A stretch of 64,000 nt of DNA from Micromussa lordhowensis (GCA_964020085.1 OZ026595.1:7191217-7255216); one strand, 5' to 3'. Shown: positions 36,002 to 48,348, counted from the stretch's first letter. Made by a program: numbers and translations. The notes: generated by a model from the sequence alone, not told the origin.

Positions 36002-39000
36002 GGCTGGTTGGCATAGTGCGAGATTTCGCGCAGCTCCGAAACTTTGCATGTGGACCCGGACCGACCCCAGGAGTGCTTTGGTGCCATTAGTTTGCCAAGT
36101 TGCGACACGCGTCAAGCTCGGCTAACTAGTCAGCCAGCCGGCCACGCCTGGGGATCTGCCGGGCTGGTTAGCATAGTGCGAGATTTCGCGCAGCTCCGAT
36201 ACTTCGCATTTGGACCCGGACCGACCCCGGGAGTGCTTTGGTGGTATTAGTTTGCAAAGTTGCGACGCGCGCAAAGTTCGCCTAATTAGCAAACGGGCTG
36301 GTTAGCATAGTGCGAGATTTCGCGCAGCTCCGAAACTTTGCATGTGGACCCGGACCGACCCCAGGAGTGCTTTGGTGCCATTAGTTTGCCAAGTTGCGAC
36401 ACGCGTCAAGCTCGGCTAACTAGTCAGCCAGCCGGCCACGCCTGGGGATCTGCCGGGCTGGTTAGCATAGTGCGAGATTTCGCGCAGCTCCGATACTTCG
36501 CATTTGGACCCGGACCGACCCCGGGAGTGCTTTGGTGGTATTAGTTTGCAAAGTTGCGACGCGCGCAAAGTTCGCCTAATTAGCAAACGGGCTGGTTAGC
36601 ATAGTGCGAGATTTCGCGCAGCTCCAAAACTTTGCATGTGGACCCGGACCGACCCCAGGAGTGCTTTGGTGCCATTAGTTTGCCAAGTTGCGACACGCGT
36701 CAAGCTCGGCTAACTAGTCAGCCAGCCGGCCACGCCTGGGGATCTGCCGGGCTGGTTAGCATAGTGCGAGATTTCGCGCAGCTCCGATACTTCGCATTTG
36801 GACCCGGACCGACCCCGGGAGTGCTTTGGTGGTATTAGTTTGCAAAGTTGCGACGCACGCAAAGTTCGCCTAATTAGCAAACGGGCTGGTTAGCATAGTG
36901 CGAGATTTCACGCAGCTCCGAAACTTTGCATGTGGACCCGGACCGACCCCAGGAGTGCTTTGGTGCCATTAGTTTGCCAAGTTGCGACACGCGTCAAGCT
37001 CGGCTAACTAGGGAGCCAGCCGGCCACGCCTGGGGATCTGCCGGGCTGGTTAGCATAGTGCGAGATTTCGTGCAGCTCCGATACTTCGCATTTGGACCCG
37101 GACCGACCCCGGGAGTGCTTTGGTGGTATTAGTTTGCAAAGTTGCGACGCGCGCAAAGTTCGCCTAATTAGCAAACGGGCTGGTTAGCATAGTGCGAGAT
37201 TTCGCGCAGCTCCGAAACTTTGCATGTGGACCCGGACCGACCCCAGGAGTGCTTTTGTGCCATTAGTTTGCCAAGTTGCGACACGCGTCAAGCTCGGCTA
37301 ACTAGTCAGCCAGCCGGCCACGCCTGGGGATCTGCCGGGCTGGTTAGCATAGTGCGAGATTTCGCGCAGCTCCGATACTTCGCATTTGGACCCGGACCGA
37401 CCCCGGGAGTGCTTTGGTGGTATTAGTTTGCAAAGTTGCGACGCGCGCAAAGTTTGCCTAATTAGCAAACGGGCTGGTTAGCATAGTGCGAGATTTCGCG
37501 CAGCTCCAAAACTTTGCATGTGGACCCGGACCGACCCCAGGAGTGCTTTGGTGCCATTAGTTTGCCAAGTTGCGACACGCGTCAAGCTCGGCTAACTAGT
37601 CAGCCAGCCGGCCACGCCTGGGGATCTGCCGGGCTGGTTAGCATAGTGCGAGATTTCGCGCAGCTCCGATACTTCGCATTTGGACCCGGACCGACCCCGG
37701 TAGTGCTTTGGTGGTATTAGTTTGCAAAGTTGCGACGCGCGCAAAGTTCGCCTAATTAGCAAACGGGCTGGTTAGCATAGTGCGAGATTTCGCGCAGCTC
37801 CGAAACTTTGCATGTGGACCCGGACCGACCCCAGGAGTGCTTTGGTGCCATTAGTTTGCCAAGTTGCGACACGCGTCAAGCTGGGCTAACTAGTCAGCCA
37901 GCCGGCCACGCCTGGGGATCTGCCGGGCTGGTTAGCATAGTGCGAAATTTCGCGCAGCTCCGATACTTCGCATTTGGACCCGGACCGACCCCGGGAGTGC
38001 TTTGGTGGTATTAGTTTGCAAAGTTGAGACGCGCGCAAAGTTCGCCCAATTAGCAAACGGGCTGGTTGGCATAGTGCGAGATTTCGCGCAGCTCCGAAAC
38101 TTTGCATGTGGACCCGGACCGACCCCAGGAGTGCTTTGGTGCCATTAGTTTGCCAAGTTGCGACACGCATCAAGCTCGGCTAACTAGTCAGCCAGCCGGC
38201 CACGCCTGGGGATCTGCCGGGCTGGTTAGCATAGTGCAAGATTTCGCGCAGCTCCGATACTTCGCATTTGGACCCGGACCGACCCCGGGAGTGCTTTGGT
38301 GGTATTAGTTTGCAAAGTTGCGACGCGCGCAAAGTTCGCCTAATTAGCAAACGGGCTGGTTAGCATAGTGCGAGATTTCGCGCAGCTCCGAAACTTTGCA
38401 TGTGGACCCGGACCGACCCCAGGAGTGCTTTGGTGCCATTAGTTTGCCAAGTTGCGACACGCGTCAAGCTCGGCTAACTAGTCAGCCAGCCGGCCACGCC
38501 TGGGGATCTGCCGGGCTGGTTAGCATAGTGCGAGATTTCGCGCAGCTCCGATACTTCGCATTTGGACCCGGACCGACCCCGGGAGTGCTTTGGTGGTATT
38601 AGTTTGCAAAGTTGCGACGCGCGCAAAGTTCGCCTAATTAGCAAACGGGCTGGTTAGCATAGTGCGAGATTTCGCGCAGCTCCGAAACTTTGCATGTGGA
38701 CCCGGACCGACCCCAGGAGTGCTTTGGTGCCATTAGTTTGCCAAGTTGCGACACGCGTCAAGCTCGGCTAACTAGTCAGCCAGCCGGCCACGCCTGGGGA
38801 TCTGCCGGGCTGGTTAGCATAGTGCGAGATTTCGCGCAGCTCCGATACTTCGCATTTGGACCCGGACCGACCCCGGGAGTGCTTTGGTGGTATTAGTTTG
38901 CAAAGTTGCGACGCGCGCAAAGTTCGCCTAATTAGCAAACGGGCTGGTTAGCATAGTGCGAGATTTCGCGCAGCTCCAAAACTTTGCATGTGGACCCGGA

Positions 39001-39235
39001 CCGACCCCAGGAGTGCTTTGGTGCCATTAGTTTGCCAAGTTGCGACACGCGTCAAGCTCGGCTAACTTGTCAGCCAGCCGGCCACGCCTGGGGATCTGCC
39101 GGGCTGGTTAGCATAGTGCGAGATTTCGCGCAGCTCCGATACTTCGCATTTGGACCCGGACCGACCCCGGGAGTGCTTTGGTGGTATTAGTTTGCAAAGT
39201 TGCGACGCACGCAAAGTTCGCCTAATTAGCAAACG
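36002..39235 (+). repeat. 11-unit block, copy 1 (mate 6762 bp away)
   Basis: Units in order: two near-consensus; gctccaaaac; agggag; cttttgtgcc; a hybrid ending in cccggtag; caagctgggc with gcgaaatttcgc and ttgagacg; cacgcatcaag with gtgcaagat; two consensus; gctccaaaac with ctaacttgtcag. The same order recurs from 42764. The hybrid unit (37472-37765) has the cccggtag end of the block-M ninth unit but none of its other marks (gtgaacccgg, tttgatgcc, gtgctagat). Confidence 0.87.
37472..37765 (+). repeat. Chimeric monomer ending in cccggtag
   Basis: It follows a cttttgtgcc unit and has an ordinary A half, but its B half ends with cccggtag, otherwise seen only in the ninth unit of block M. It is followed by the same caagctgggc/gcgaaatttcgc unit that follows block M unit 9. 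It is best explained by an unequal exchange with its breakpoint between about 37,660 (no gtgctagat) and 37,700. The same junction is present at 44234-44527. Confidence 0.82.
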
Positions 39236-41587
39236 GGCTGGTTAGCATAGTGCGAGATTTCGCGCAGCTCCGAAACTTTGCATGTGGACCCGGACCGACC
39301 CCAGGAGTGCTTTGGTGCCATTAGTTTGCCAAGTTGCGACACGCGTCAAGCTCGGCTAACTAGGGAGCCAGCCGGCCACGCCTGGGGATCTGCCGGGCTG
39401 GTTAGCATAGTGCGAGATTTCGTGCAGCTCCGATACTTCGCATTTGGACCCGGACTTACCCCGGGAGTGCTTTGGTGGTATTAGTTTGCAAAGTTGCGAC
39501 GCGCGCAAAGTTCGCCTAATTAGCAAACGGGCTGGTTAGCATAGTGCGAGATTTCGCGCAGCTCCGAAACTTTGCATGTGGACCCGGACCGACCCCAGGA
39601 GTGCTTTGGTGCCATTAGTTTGCCAAGTTGCGACACGCGTCAAGCTCGGCTAACTAGTCAGCCAGCCGGCCACGCCTGGGGATCTGCCGGGCTGGTTAGC
39701 ATAGTGCGAGATTTCGCGCAGCTCCGATACTTCGCATTTGGACCCGGACCGACCCTGGGAGTGCTTTGGTGGTATTAGTTTGCAAAGTTGCGACGCGCGC
39801 AAAGTTCGCCTAATTAGCAAACGGGCTGGTTAGCATAGTGCGAGATTTCGCGCAGCTCCGAAACTTTGCATGTGGACCCGGACCGACCCCAGGAGTGCTT
39901 TTGTGCCATTAGTTTGCCAAGTTGCGACACGCGTCAAGCTCGGCTAACTAGTCAGCCAGCCGGCCACGCCTGGGGATCTGCCGGGCTGGTTAGCATAGTG
40001 CGAGATTTCGCGCAGCTCCGATACTTCGCATTTGGACCCGGACCGACCCCGGGAGTGCTTTGGTGGTATTAGTTTGCAAAGTTGCGACGCGCGCAAAGTT
40101 TGCCTAATTAGCAAACGGGCTGGTTAGCATAGTGCGAGATTTCGCGCAGCTCCGAAACTTTGCATGTGGACCCGGACCGACCCCAGGAGTGCTTTGGTGC
40201 CATTAGTTTGCCAAGTTGCGACACGCGTCAAGCTCGGCTAACTAGTCAGCCAGCCGGCCACGCCTGGGGATCTGCCGGGCTGGTTAGCATAGTGCGAGAT
40301 TTCGCGCAGCTCCGATACTTCGCATTTGGACCCGGACCGACCCCGGGAGTGCTTTGGTGGTATTAGTTTGCAAAGTTGCGACGCGCGCAAAGTTCGCCTA
40401 ATTAGCAAACGGGCTGGTTAGCATAGTGCGAGATTTCGCGCAGCTCCGAAACTTTGCATGTGGACCCGGACCGACCCCAGGAGTGCTTTGGTGCCATTAG
40501 TTTGCCAAGTTGCGACACGCGTCAAGCTCGGCTAACTAGTCAGCCAGCCGGCCACGCCTGGGGATCTGCCGGGCTGGTTAGCATAGTGCGAGATTTCGCG
40601 CAGCTCCGATACTTCGCATTTGAACCCGGACCGACCCCGGGAGTGCTTTGGTGGTATTAGTATGCAAAGTTGCGACGCGCGCAAAGTTCGCCTAATTAGC
40701 AAACGGGCTGGTTAGCATAGTGCGAGATTTCGCGCAGCCCCGAAACTTTGCATGTGGACCCGGACCGACCCCAGGAGTGCTTTGGTGCCATTAGTTTGCC
40801 AAGTTGCGACACGCGTCAAGCTCGGCTAACTAGTCAGCCAGCCGGCCACACCTAGGGATCTGCCGGGCTGGTTAGCATAGTGCGAGATTTCGCGCAGCTC
40901 CGATACTTCGCATTTGGACCCGGACCGACCCCGGGAGTGCTTTGGTGGTATTAGTTTGCAAAGTTGCGACGCGCGCAAAGTTCGCCTAATTAGCAAACGG
41001 GCTGGTTAGCCTAGTGCGAGATTTCGCGCAGCTCCAAAACTTTGCATGTGAACCCGGACCGACCCCAGGAGTGCTTTGATGCCATTAGTTTGCCAAGTTG
41101 CGACACGCGTCAAGCTCGGCTAACTAGTCAGCCAGCCGGCCACGCCTGGGGATCTGCCGGGCTGGTTAGCATAGTGCTAGATTTCGCGCAGCTCCGATAC
41201 TTCGCATTTGGACCCGGACCGACCCCGGTAGTGCTTTGGTGGTATTAGTTTGCAAAGTTGCGACGCGCGCAAAGTTCGCCTAATTAGCAAACGGGCTGGT
41301 TAGCATAGTGCGAGATTTCGCGCAGCTCCGAAACTTTGCATGTGGACCCGGACCGACCCCAGGAGTGCTTTGGTGCCATTAGTTTGCCAAGTTGCGACAC
41401 GCGTCAAGCTGGGCTAACTAGTCAGCCAGCCGGCCACGCCTGGGGATCTGCCGGGCTGGTTAGCATAGTGCGAAATTTCGCGCAGCTCCGATACTTCGCA
41501 TTTGGACCCGGACCGACCCCGGGAGTGCTTTGGTGGTATTAGTTTGCAAAGTTGAGACGCGCGCAAAGTTCGCCCAATTAGCAAACG
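39236..41587 (+). repeat. Block M, shortened copy 4 (8 units, 2352 bp)
   Basis: Starts at the ggacttacccc unit and runs to the gcgaaatttcgc/ttgagacg unit in the block-M order, with two differences. The agcaagccgg unit is replaced upstream by a ctaacttgtcag unit. Two adjacent units have also collapsed into one hybrid at 40706-40999, removing exactly 294 bp. Confidence 0.88.
40706..40999 (+). repeat. Chimeric monomer from a 294-bp deletion
   Basis: This unit begins with gcagccccgaaac and the ordinary acccggacc, as in the seventh unit of block M, but then carries cacacctaggg, which belongs to the eighth. The acctggacc mark of unit 8 and the acccgaacc/cccgagag marks of unit 7 are both absent. 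The crossover therefore lies in half-unit A, between about 40,770 and 40,850. Spacing between the flanking landmark units is 588 bp here against 882 bp in the other copies. Confidence 0.87.
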
Positions 41588-43057
41588 GGCTGGTTGGCAT
41601 AGTGCGAGATTTCGCGCAGCTCCGAAACTTTGCATGTGGACCCGGACCGACCCCAGGAGTGCTTTGGTGCCATTAGTTTGCCAAGTTGCGACACGCGTCA
41701 AGCTCGGCTAACTAGTCAGCCAGCCGGCCACGCCTGGGGATCTGCCGGGCTGGTTAGCATAGTGCAAGATTTCGCGCAGCTCCGATACTTCGCATTTGGA
41801 CCCGGACCGACCCCGGGAGTGCTTTGGTGGTATTAGTTTGCAAAGTTGCGACGCGCGCAAAGTTCGCCTAATTAGCAAACGGGCTGGTTAGCATAGTGCG
41901 AGATTTCGCGCAGCTCCGAAACTTTGCATGTGGACCCGGACCGACCCCAGGAGTGCTTTGGTGCCATTAGTTTGCCAAGTTGCGACACGCGTCAAGCTCG
42001 GCTAACTAGTCAGCCAGCCGGCCACGCCTGGGGATCTGCCGGGCTGGTTAGCATAGTGCGAGATTTCGCGCAGCTCCGATACTTCGCATTTGGACCCGGA
42101 CCGACCCCGGGAGTGCTTTGGTGGTATTAGTTTGCAAAGTTGCGACGCGCGCAAAGTTCGCCTAATTAGCAAACGGGCTGGTTAGCATAGTGCGAGATTT
42201 CGCGCAGCTCCGAAACTTTGCATGTGGACCCGGACCGACCCCAGGAGTGCTTTGGTGCCATTAGTTTGCCAAGTTGCGACACGCGTCAAGCTGGGCTAAC
42301 TAGTCAGCCAGCCGGCCACGCCTGGGGATCTGCCGGGCTGGTTAGCATAGTGCGAAATTTCGCGCAGCTCCGATACTTCGCATTTGGACCCGGACCGACC
42401 CCGGGAGTGCTTTGGTGGTATTAGTTTGCAAAGTTGAGACGCGCGCAAAGTTCGCCCAATTAGCAAACGGGCTGGTTGGCATAGTGCGAGATTTCGCGCA
42501 GCTCCGAAACTTTGCATGTGGACCCGGACCGACCCCAGGAGTGCTTTGGTGCCATTAGTTTGCCAAGTTGCGACACGCGTCAAGCTCGGCTAACTAGTCA
42601 GCCAGCCGGCCACGCCTGGGGATCTGCCGGGCTGGTTAGCATAGTGCAAGATTTCGCGCAGCTCCGATACTTCGCATTTGGACCCGGACCGACCCCGGGA
42701 GTGCTTTGGTGGTATTAGTTTGCAAAGTTGCGACGCGCGCAAAGTTCGCCTAATTAGCAAACGGGCTGGTTAGCATAGTGCGAGATTTCGCGCAGCTCCG
42801 AAACTTTGCATGTGGACCCGGACCGACCCCAGGAGTGCTTTGGTGCCATTAGTTTGCCAAGTTGCGACACGCGTCAAGCTCGGCTAACTAGTCAGCCAGC
42901 CGGCCACGCCTGGGGATCTGCCGGGCTGGTTAGCATAGTGCGAGATTTCGCGCAGCTCCGATACTTCGCATTTGGACCCGGACCGACCCCGGGAGTGCTT
43001 TGGTGGTATTAGTTTGCAAAGTTGCGACGCGCGCAAAGTTCGCCTAATTAGCAAACG
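41294..43057 (+). repeat. 3-unit HOR (882 bp), two tandem copies
   Basis: Copies at 41294-42175 and 42176-43057. Order: caagctgggc with gcgaaatttcgc, ttgagacg and cgcccaatt; gtgcaagat; consensus. No other stretch has two gcgaaatttcgc units so close together. Confidence 0.88.
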
Positions 43058-45996
43058 GGCTGGTTAGCATAGTGCGAGATTTCGCGCAGCTCCGAAACTT
43101 TGCATGTGGACCCGGACCGACCCCAGGAGTGCTTTGGTGCCATTAGTTTGCCAAGTTGCGACACGCGTCAAGCTCGGCTAACTAGTCAGCCAGCCGGCCA
43201 CGCCTGGGGATCTGCCGGGCTGGTTAGCATAGTGCGAGATTTCGCGCAGCTCCGATACTTCGCATTTGGACCCGGACCGACCCCGGGAGTGCTTTGGTGG
43301 TATTAGTTTGCAAAGTTGCGACGCGCGCAAAGTTCGCCTAATTAGCAAACGGGCTGGTTAGCATAGTGCGAGATTTCGCGCAGCTCCAAAACTTTGCATG
43401 TGGACCCGGACCGACCCCAGGAGTGCTTTGGTGCCATTAGTTTGCCAAGTTGCGACACGCGTCAAGCTCGGCTAACTAGTCAGCCAGCCGGCCACGCCTG
43501 GGGATCTGCCGGGCTGGTTAGCATAGTGCGAGATTTCGCGCAGCTCCGATACTTCGCATTTGGACCCGGACCGACCCCGGGAGTGCTTTGGTGGTATTAG
43601 TTTGCAAAGTTGCGACGCACGCAAAGTTTGCCTAATTAGCAAACGGGCTGGTTAGCATAGTGCGAGATTTCACGCAGCTCCGAAACTTTGCATGTGGACC
43701 CGGACCGACCCCAGGAGTGCTTTGGTGCCATTAGTTTGCCAAGTTGCGACACGCGTCAAGCTCGGCTAACTAGGGAGCCAGCCGGCCACGCCTGGGGATC
43801 TGCCGGGCTGGTTAGCATAGTGCGAGATTTCGTGCAGCTCCGATACTTCGCATTTGGACCCGGACCGACCCCGGGAGTGCTTTGGTGGTATTAGTTTGCA
43901 AAGTTGCGACGCGCGCAAAGTTCGCCTAATTAGCAAACGGGCTGGTTAGCATAGTGCGAGATTTCGCGCAGCTCCGAAACTTTGCATGTGGACCCGGACC
44001 GACCCCAGGAGTGCTTTTGTGCCATTAGTTTGCCAAGTTGCGACACGCGTCAAGCTCGGCTAACTAGTCAGCCAGCCGGCCACGCCTGGGGATCTGCCGG
44101 GCTGGTTAGCATAGTGCGAGATTTCGCGCAGCTCCGATACTTCGCATTTGGACCCGGACCGACCCCGGGAGTGCTTTGGTGGTATTAGTTTGCAAAGTTG
44201 CGACGCGCGCAAAGTTTGCCTAATTAGCAAACGGGCTGGTTAGCATAGTGCGAGATTTCACGCAGCTCCGAAACTTTGCATGTGGACCCGGACCGACCCC
44301 AGGAGTGCTTTGGTGCCATTAGTTTGCCAAGTTGCGACACGCGTCAAGCTCGGCTAACTAGTCAGCCAGCCGGCCACGCCTGGGGATCTGCCGGGCTGGT
44401 TAGCATAGTGCGAGATTTCGCGCAGCTCCGATACTTCGCATTTGGACCCGGACCGACCCCGGTAGTGCTTTGGTGGTATTAGTTTGCAAAGTTGCGACGC
44501 GCGCAAAGTTCGCCTAATTAGCAAACGGGCTGGTTAGCATAGTGCGAGATTTCGCGCAGCTCCGAAACTTTGCATGTGGACCCGGACCGACCCCAGGAGT
44601 GCTTTGGTGCCATTAGTTTGCCAAGTTGCGACACGCGTCAAGCTGGGCTAACTAGTCAGCCAGCCGGCCACGCCTGGGGATCTGCCGGGCTGGTTAGCAT
44701 AGTGCGAAATTTCGCGCAGCTCCGATACTTCGCATTTGGACCCGGACCGACCCCGGGAGTGCTTTGGTGGTATTAGTTTGCAAAGTTGAGACGCGCGCAA
44801 AGTTCGCCCAATTAGCAAACGGGCTGGTTGGCATAGTGCGAGATTTCGCGCAGCTCCGAAACTTTGCATGTGGACCCGGACCGACCCCAGGAGTGCTTTG
44901 GTGCCATTAGTTTGCCAAGTTGCGACACGCATCAAGCTCGGCTAACTAGTCAGCCAGCCGGCCACGCCTGGGGATCTGCCGGGCTGGTTAGCATAGTGCA
45001 AGATTTCGCGCAGCTCCGATACTTCGCATTTGGACCCGGACCGACCCCGGGAGTGCTTTGGTGGTATTAGTTTGCAAAGTTGCGACGCGCGCAAAGTTCG
45101 CCTAATTAGCAAACGGGCTGGTTAGCATAGTGCGAGATTTCGCGCAGCTCCGAAACTTTGCATGTGGACCCGGACCGACCCCAGGAGTGCTTTGGTGCCA
45201 TTAGTTTGCCAAGTTGCGACACGCGTCAAGCTCGGCTAACTAGTCAGCCAGCCGGCCACGCCTGGGGATCTGCCGGGCTGGTTAGCATAGTGCGAGATTT
45301 CGCGCAGCTCCGATACTTCGCATTTGGACCCGGACCGACCCCGGGAGTGCTTTGGTGGTATTAGTTTGCAAAGTTGCGACGCGCGCAAAGTTCGCCTAAT
45401 TAGCAAACGGGCTGGTTAGCATAGTGCGAGATTTCGCGCAGCTCCGAAACTTTGCATGTGGACCCGGACCGACCCCAGGAGTGCTTTGGTGCCATTAGTT
45501 TGCCAAGTTGCGACACGCGTCAAGCTCGGCTAACTAGTCAGCCAGCCGGCCACGCCTGGGGATCTGCCGGGCTGGTTAGCATAGTGCGAGATTTCGCGCA
45601 GCTCCGATACTTCGCATTTGGACCCGGACCGACCCCGGGAGTGCTTTGGTGGTATTAGTTTGCAAAGTTGCGACGCGCGCAAAGTTCGCCTAATTAGCAA
45701 ACGGGCTGGTTAGCATAGTGCGAGATTTCGCGCAGCTCCAAAACTTTGCATGTGGACCCGGACCGACCCCAGGAGTGCTTTGGTGCCATTAGTTTGCCAA
45801 GTTGCGACACGCGTCAAGCTCGGCTAACTTGTCAGCCAGCCGGCCACGCCTGGGGATCTGCCGGGCTGGTTAGCATAGTGCGAGATTTCGCGCAGCTCCG
45901 ATACTTCGCATTTGGACCCGGACCGACCCCGGGAGTGCTTTGTGGTATTAGTTTGCAAAGTTGCGACGCACGCAAAGTTCGCCTAATTAGCAAACG
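42764..45996 (+). repeat. 11-unit block, copy 2 (offset 6762 bp)
   Basis: Mate of 36002-39235 at exactly 23 periods. It shares the rare hybrid cccggtag unit and the cacgcatcaag variant. Differences include tttcacgcag instead of gctccaaaac in the hybrid unit (near 44258), aagtttgcct near 43625, and a 1-bp deletion near 45942. Confidence 0.87.
45942..45942 (+). other. 1-bp deletion in monomer
   Basis: ctttgtggt replaces ctttggtggt, so the period is 293 bp here. It joins two frames into an 86-codon open frame at 45746-46006, which is not supported as a gene. Confidence 0.9.
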
Positions 45997-48348
45997 GGCT
46001 GGTTAGCATAGTGCGAGATTTCACGCAGCTCCGAAACTTTGCATGTGGACCCGGACCGACCCCAGGAGTGCTTTGGTGCCATTAGTTTGCCAAGTTGCGA
46101 CACGCGTCAAGCTCGGCTAACTAGGGAGCCAGCCGGCCACGCCTGGGGATCTGCCGGGCTGGTTAGCATAGTGCGAGATTTCGTGCAGCTCCGATACTTC
46201 GCATTTGGACCCGGACCGACCCCGGGAGTGCTTTGGTGGTATTAGTTTGCAAAGTTGCGACGCGCGCAAAGTTCGCCTAATTAGCAAACGGGCTGGTTAG
46301 CATAGTGCGAGATTTCGCGCAGCTCCGAAACTTTGCATGTGGACCCGGACCGACCCCAGGAGTGCTTTGGTGCCATTAGTTTGCCAAGTTGCGACACGCG
46401 TCAAGCTCGGCTAACTAGTCAGCCAGCCGGCCACGCCTGGGGATCTGCCGGACTGGTTAGCATAGTGCGAGATTTCGCGCAGCTCAGATACTTCGCATTT
46501 GGACCCGGAACGACCCTGGGAGTGCTTTGGTGGTATTAGTTTGCAAAGTTGCGACGCGCGTAAAGTTCGCCTAATTAGCAAACGGGCTGGTTAGCATAGT
46601 GCGAGATTTCGCGCAGCTCCGAAACTTTGCATGTGGACCCGGACCGACCCCAGGAGTGCTTTTGTGCCATTAGTTTGCCAAGTTGCGACACGCGTCAAGC
46701 TCGGCTAACTAGTCAGCCAGCCGGCCACGCCTGGGGATCTGCCGGGCTGGTTAGCATAGTGCGAGATTTCGCGCAGCTCCGATACTTCGCATTTGGACCC
46801 GGACCGACCCCGGGAGTGCTTTGGTGGTATTAGTTTGCAAAGTTGCGACGCGCGCAAAGTTTGCCTAATTAGCAAACGGGCTGGTTAGCATAGTGCGAGA
46901 TTTCGCGCAGCTCCGAAACTTTGCATGTGGACCCGGACCGACCCCAGGAGTGCTTTGGTGCCATTAGTTTTCCAAGTTGCGACACGCGTCAAGCTCGGCT
47001 AACTAGTCAGCCAGCCGGCCACGCCTGGGGATCTGCCGGGCTGGTTAGCATAGTGCGAGATTTCGCGCAGCTCCGATACTTCGCATTTGGACCCGGACCG
47101 ACCCCGGGAGTGCTTTGGTGGTATTAGTTTGCAAAGTTGCGACGCGCGCACAGTTCGCCTAATTAGCAAACGGGCTGGTTAGCATAGTGCGAGATTTCAC
47201 GCAGCTCCGAAACTTTGCATGTGGACCCGGACCGACCCCAGGAGTGCTTTGGTGCCATTAGTTTGCCAAGTTGCGACACGCGTCAAGCTCGGCTAACTAG
47301 GGAGCCAGCCGGCCACGCCTGGGGATCTACCGGGCTGGTTAGCATAGTGCGAGATTTCGTGCAGCTCCGATACTTCGCATTTGGACCCGGACCGACCCCG
47401 GGAGTGCTTTGGTGGTATTAGTTTGCAAAGTTGCGACGCGCGCAAAGTTCGCCTAATTAGCAAACGGGCTGGTTAGCATAGTGCGAGATTTCGCGCAGCT
47501 CCGAAACTTTGCATGTGGACCCGGACCGACCCCAGGAGTGCTTTGGTGCCATTAGTTTGCCAAGTTGCGACACGCGTCAAGCTCGGCTAACTAGTCAGCC
47601 AGCCGGCCACGCCTGGGGATCTGTCGGGCTGGTAAGCATAGTGCGAGATTTCGCGCAGCTCCGATACTTCGCATTTGGACCCGGAACGACCCTGGGAGTG
47701 CTTTGGTGGTATTAGTTTGCAAAGTTGCGATGCGCGCAAAGTTCGCCTAATTAGCAAACGGGCTGGTTAGCATAGTGCGAGATTTCGCGCAGCTCCGAAA
47801 CTTTGCATGTGGACCCGGACCGACCCCAGGAGTGCTTTTGTGCCATTAGTTTGCCAAGTTGCGACACGCGTCAAGCTCGGCTAACTAGTCAGCCAGCCGG
47901 CCACGCCTGGGGATCTGCCGGGCTGGTTAGCATAGTGCGAGATTTCGCGCAGCTCCGATACTTCGCATTTGGACCCGGACCGACCCCGGGAGTGCTTTGG
48001 TGGTATTAGTTTGCAAAGTTGCGACGCGCGCAAAGTTTGCCTAATTAGCAAACGGGCTGGTTAGCATAGTGCGAGATTTCGCGCAGCTCCGAAACTTTGC
48101 ATGTGGACCCGGACCGACCCCAGGAGTGCTTTGGTGCCATTAGTTTGCCAAGTTGCGACACGCGTCAAGCTCGGCTAACTAGTCAGCCAGCCGGCCACGC
48201 CTGGGGATCTGCCGGGCTGGTTAGCATAGTGCGAGATTTCGCGCAGCTCCGATACTTCGCATTTGGACCCGGACCGACCCCGGGAGTGCTTTGGTGGTAT
48301 TAGTTTGCAAAGTTGAGACGCGCGCAAAGTTCGCCCAATTAGCAAACG
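45997..48348 (+). repeat. 4-unit derivative of the 5-unit HOR, two copies
   Basis: Cycles at 45997-47172 and 47173-48348. Order: agggag/tttcgtgcag; ggaacgaccctggg; cttttgtgcc/aagtttgcct; near consensus. This is the 1470-bp HOR minus its ctaacttgtcag unit, giving 1176 bp. Private changes include agttttccaag near 46967, gatctaccgg near 47325 and ctgtcgggctggtaagc near 47622. Confidence 0.82.

Larger units (their letters stand above)
27461..36295 (+). repeat. Large segmental duplication, copy 2
   Basis: Mate of 11850-20684. Correspondence fails at the right end because 20685-20978 (gctccaaaac) is matched not at 36296 but one unit later at 36590, so a single unit has been gained or lost there. 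At the left end the two loci diverge in the u4-u6 region. Confidence 0.9.
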
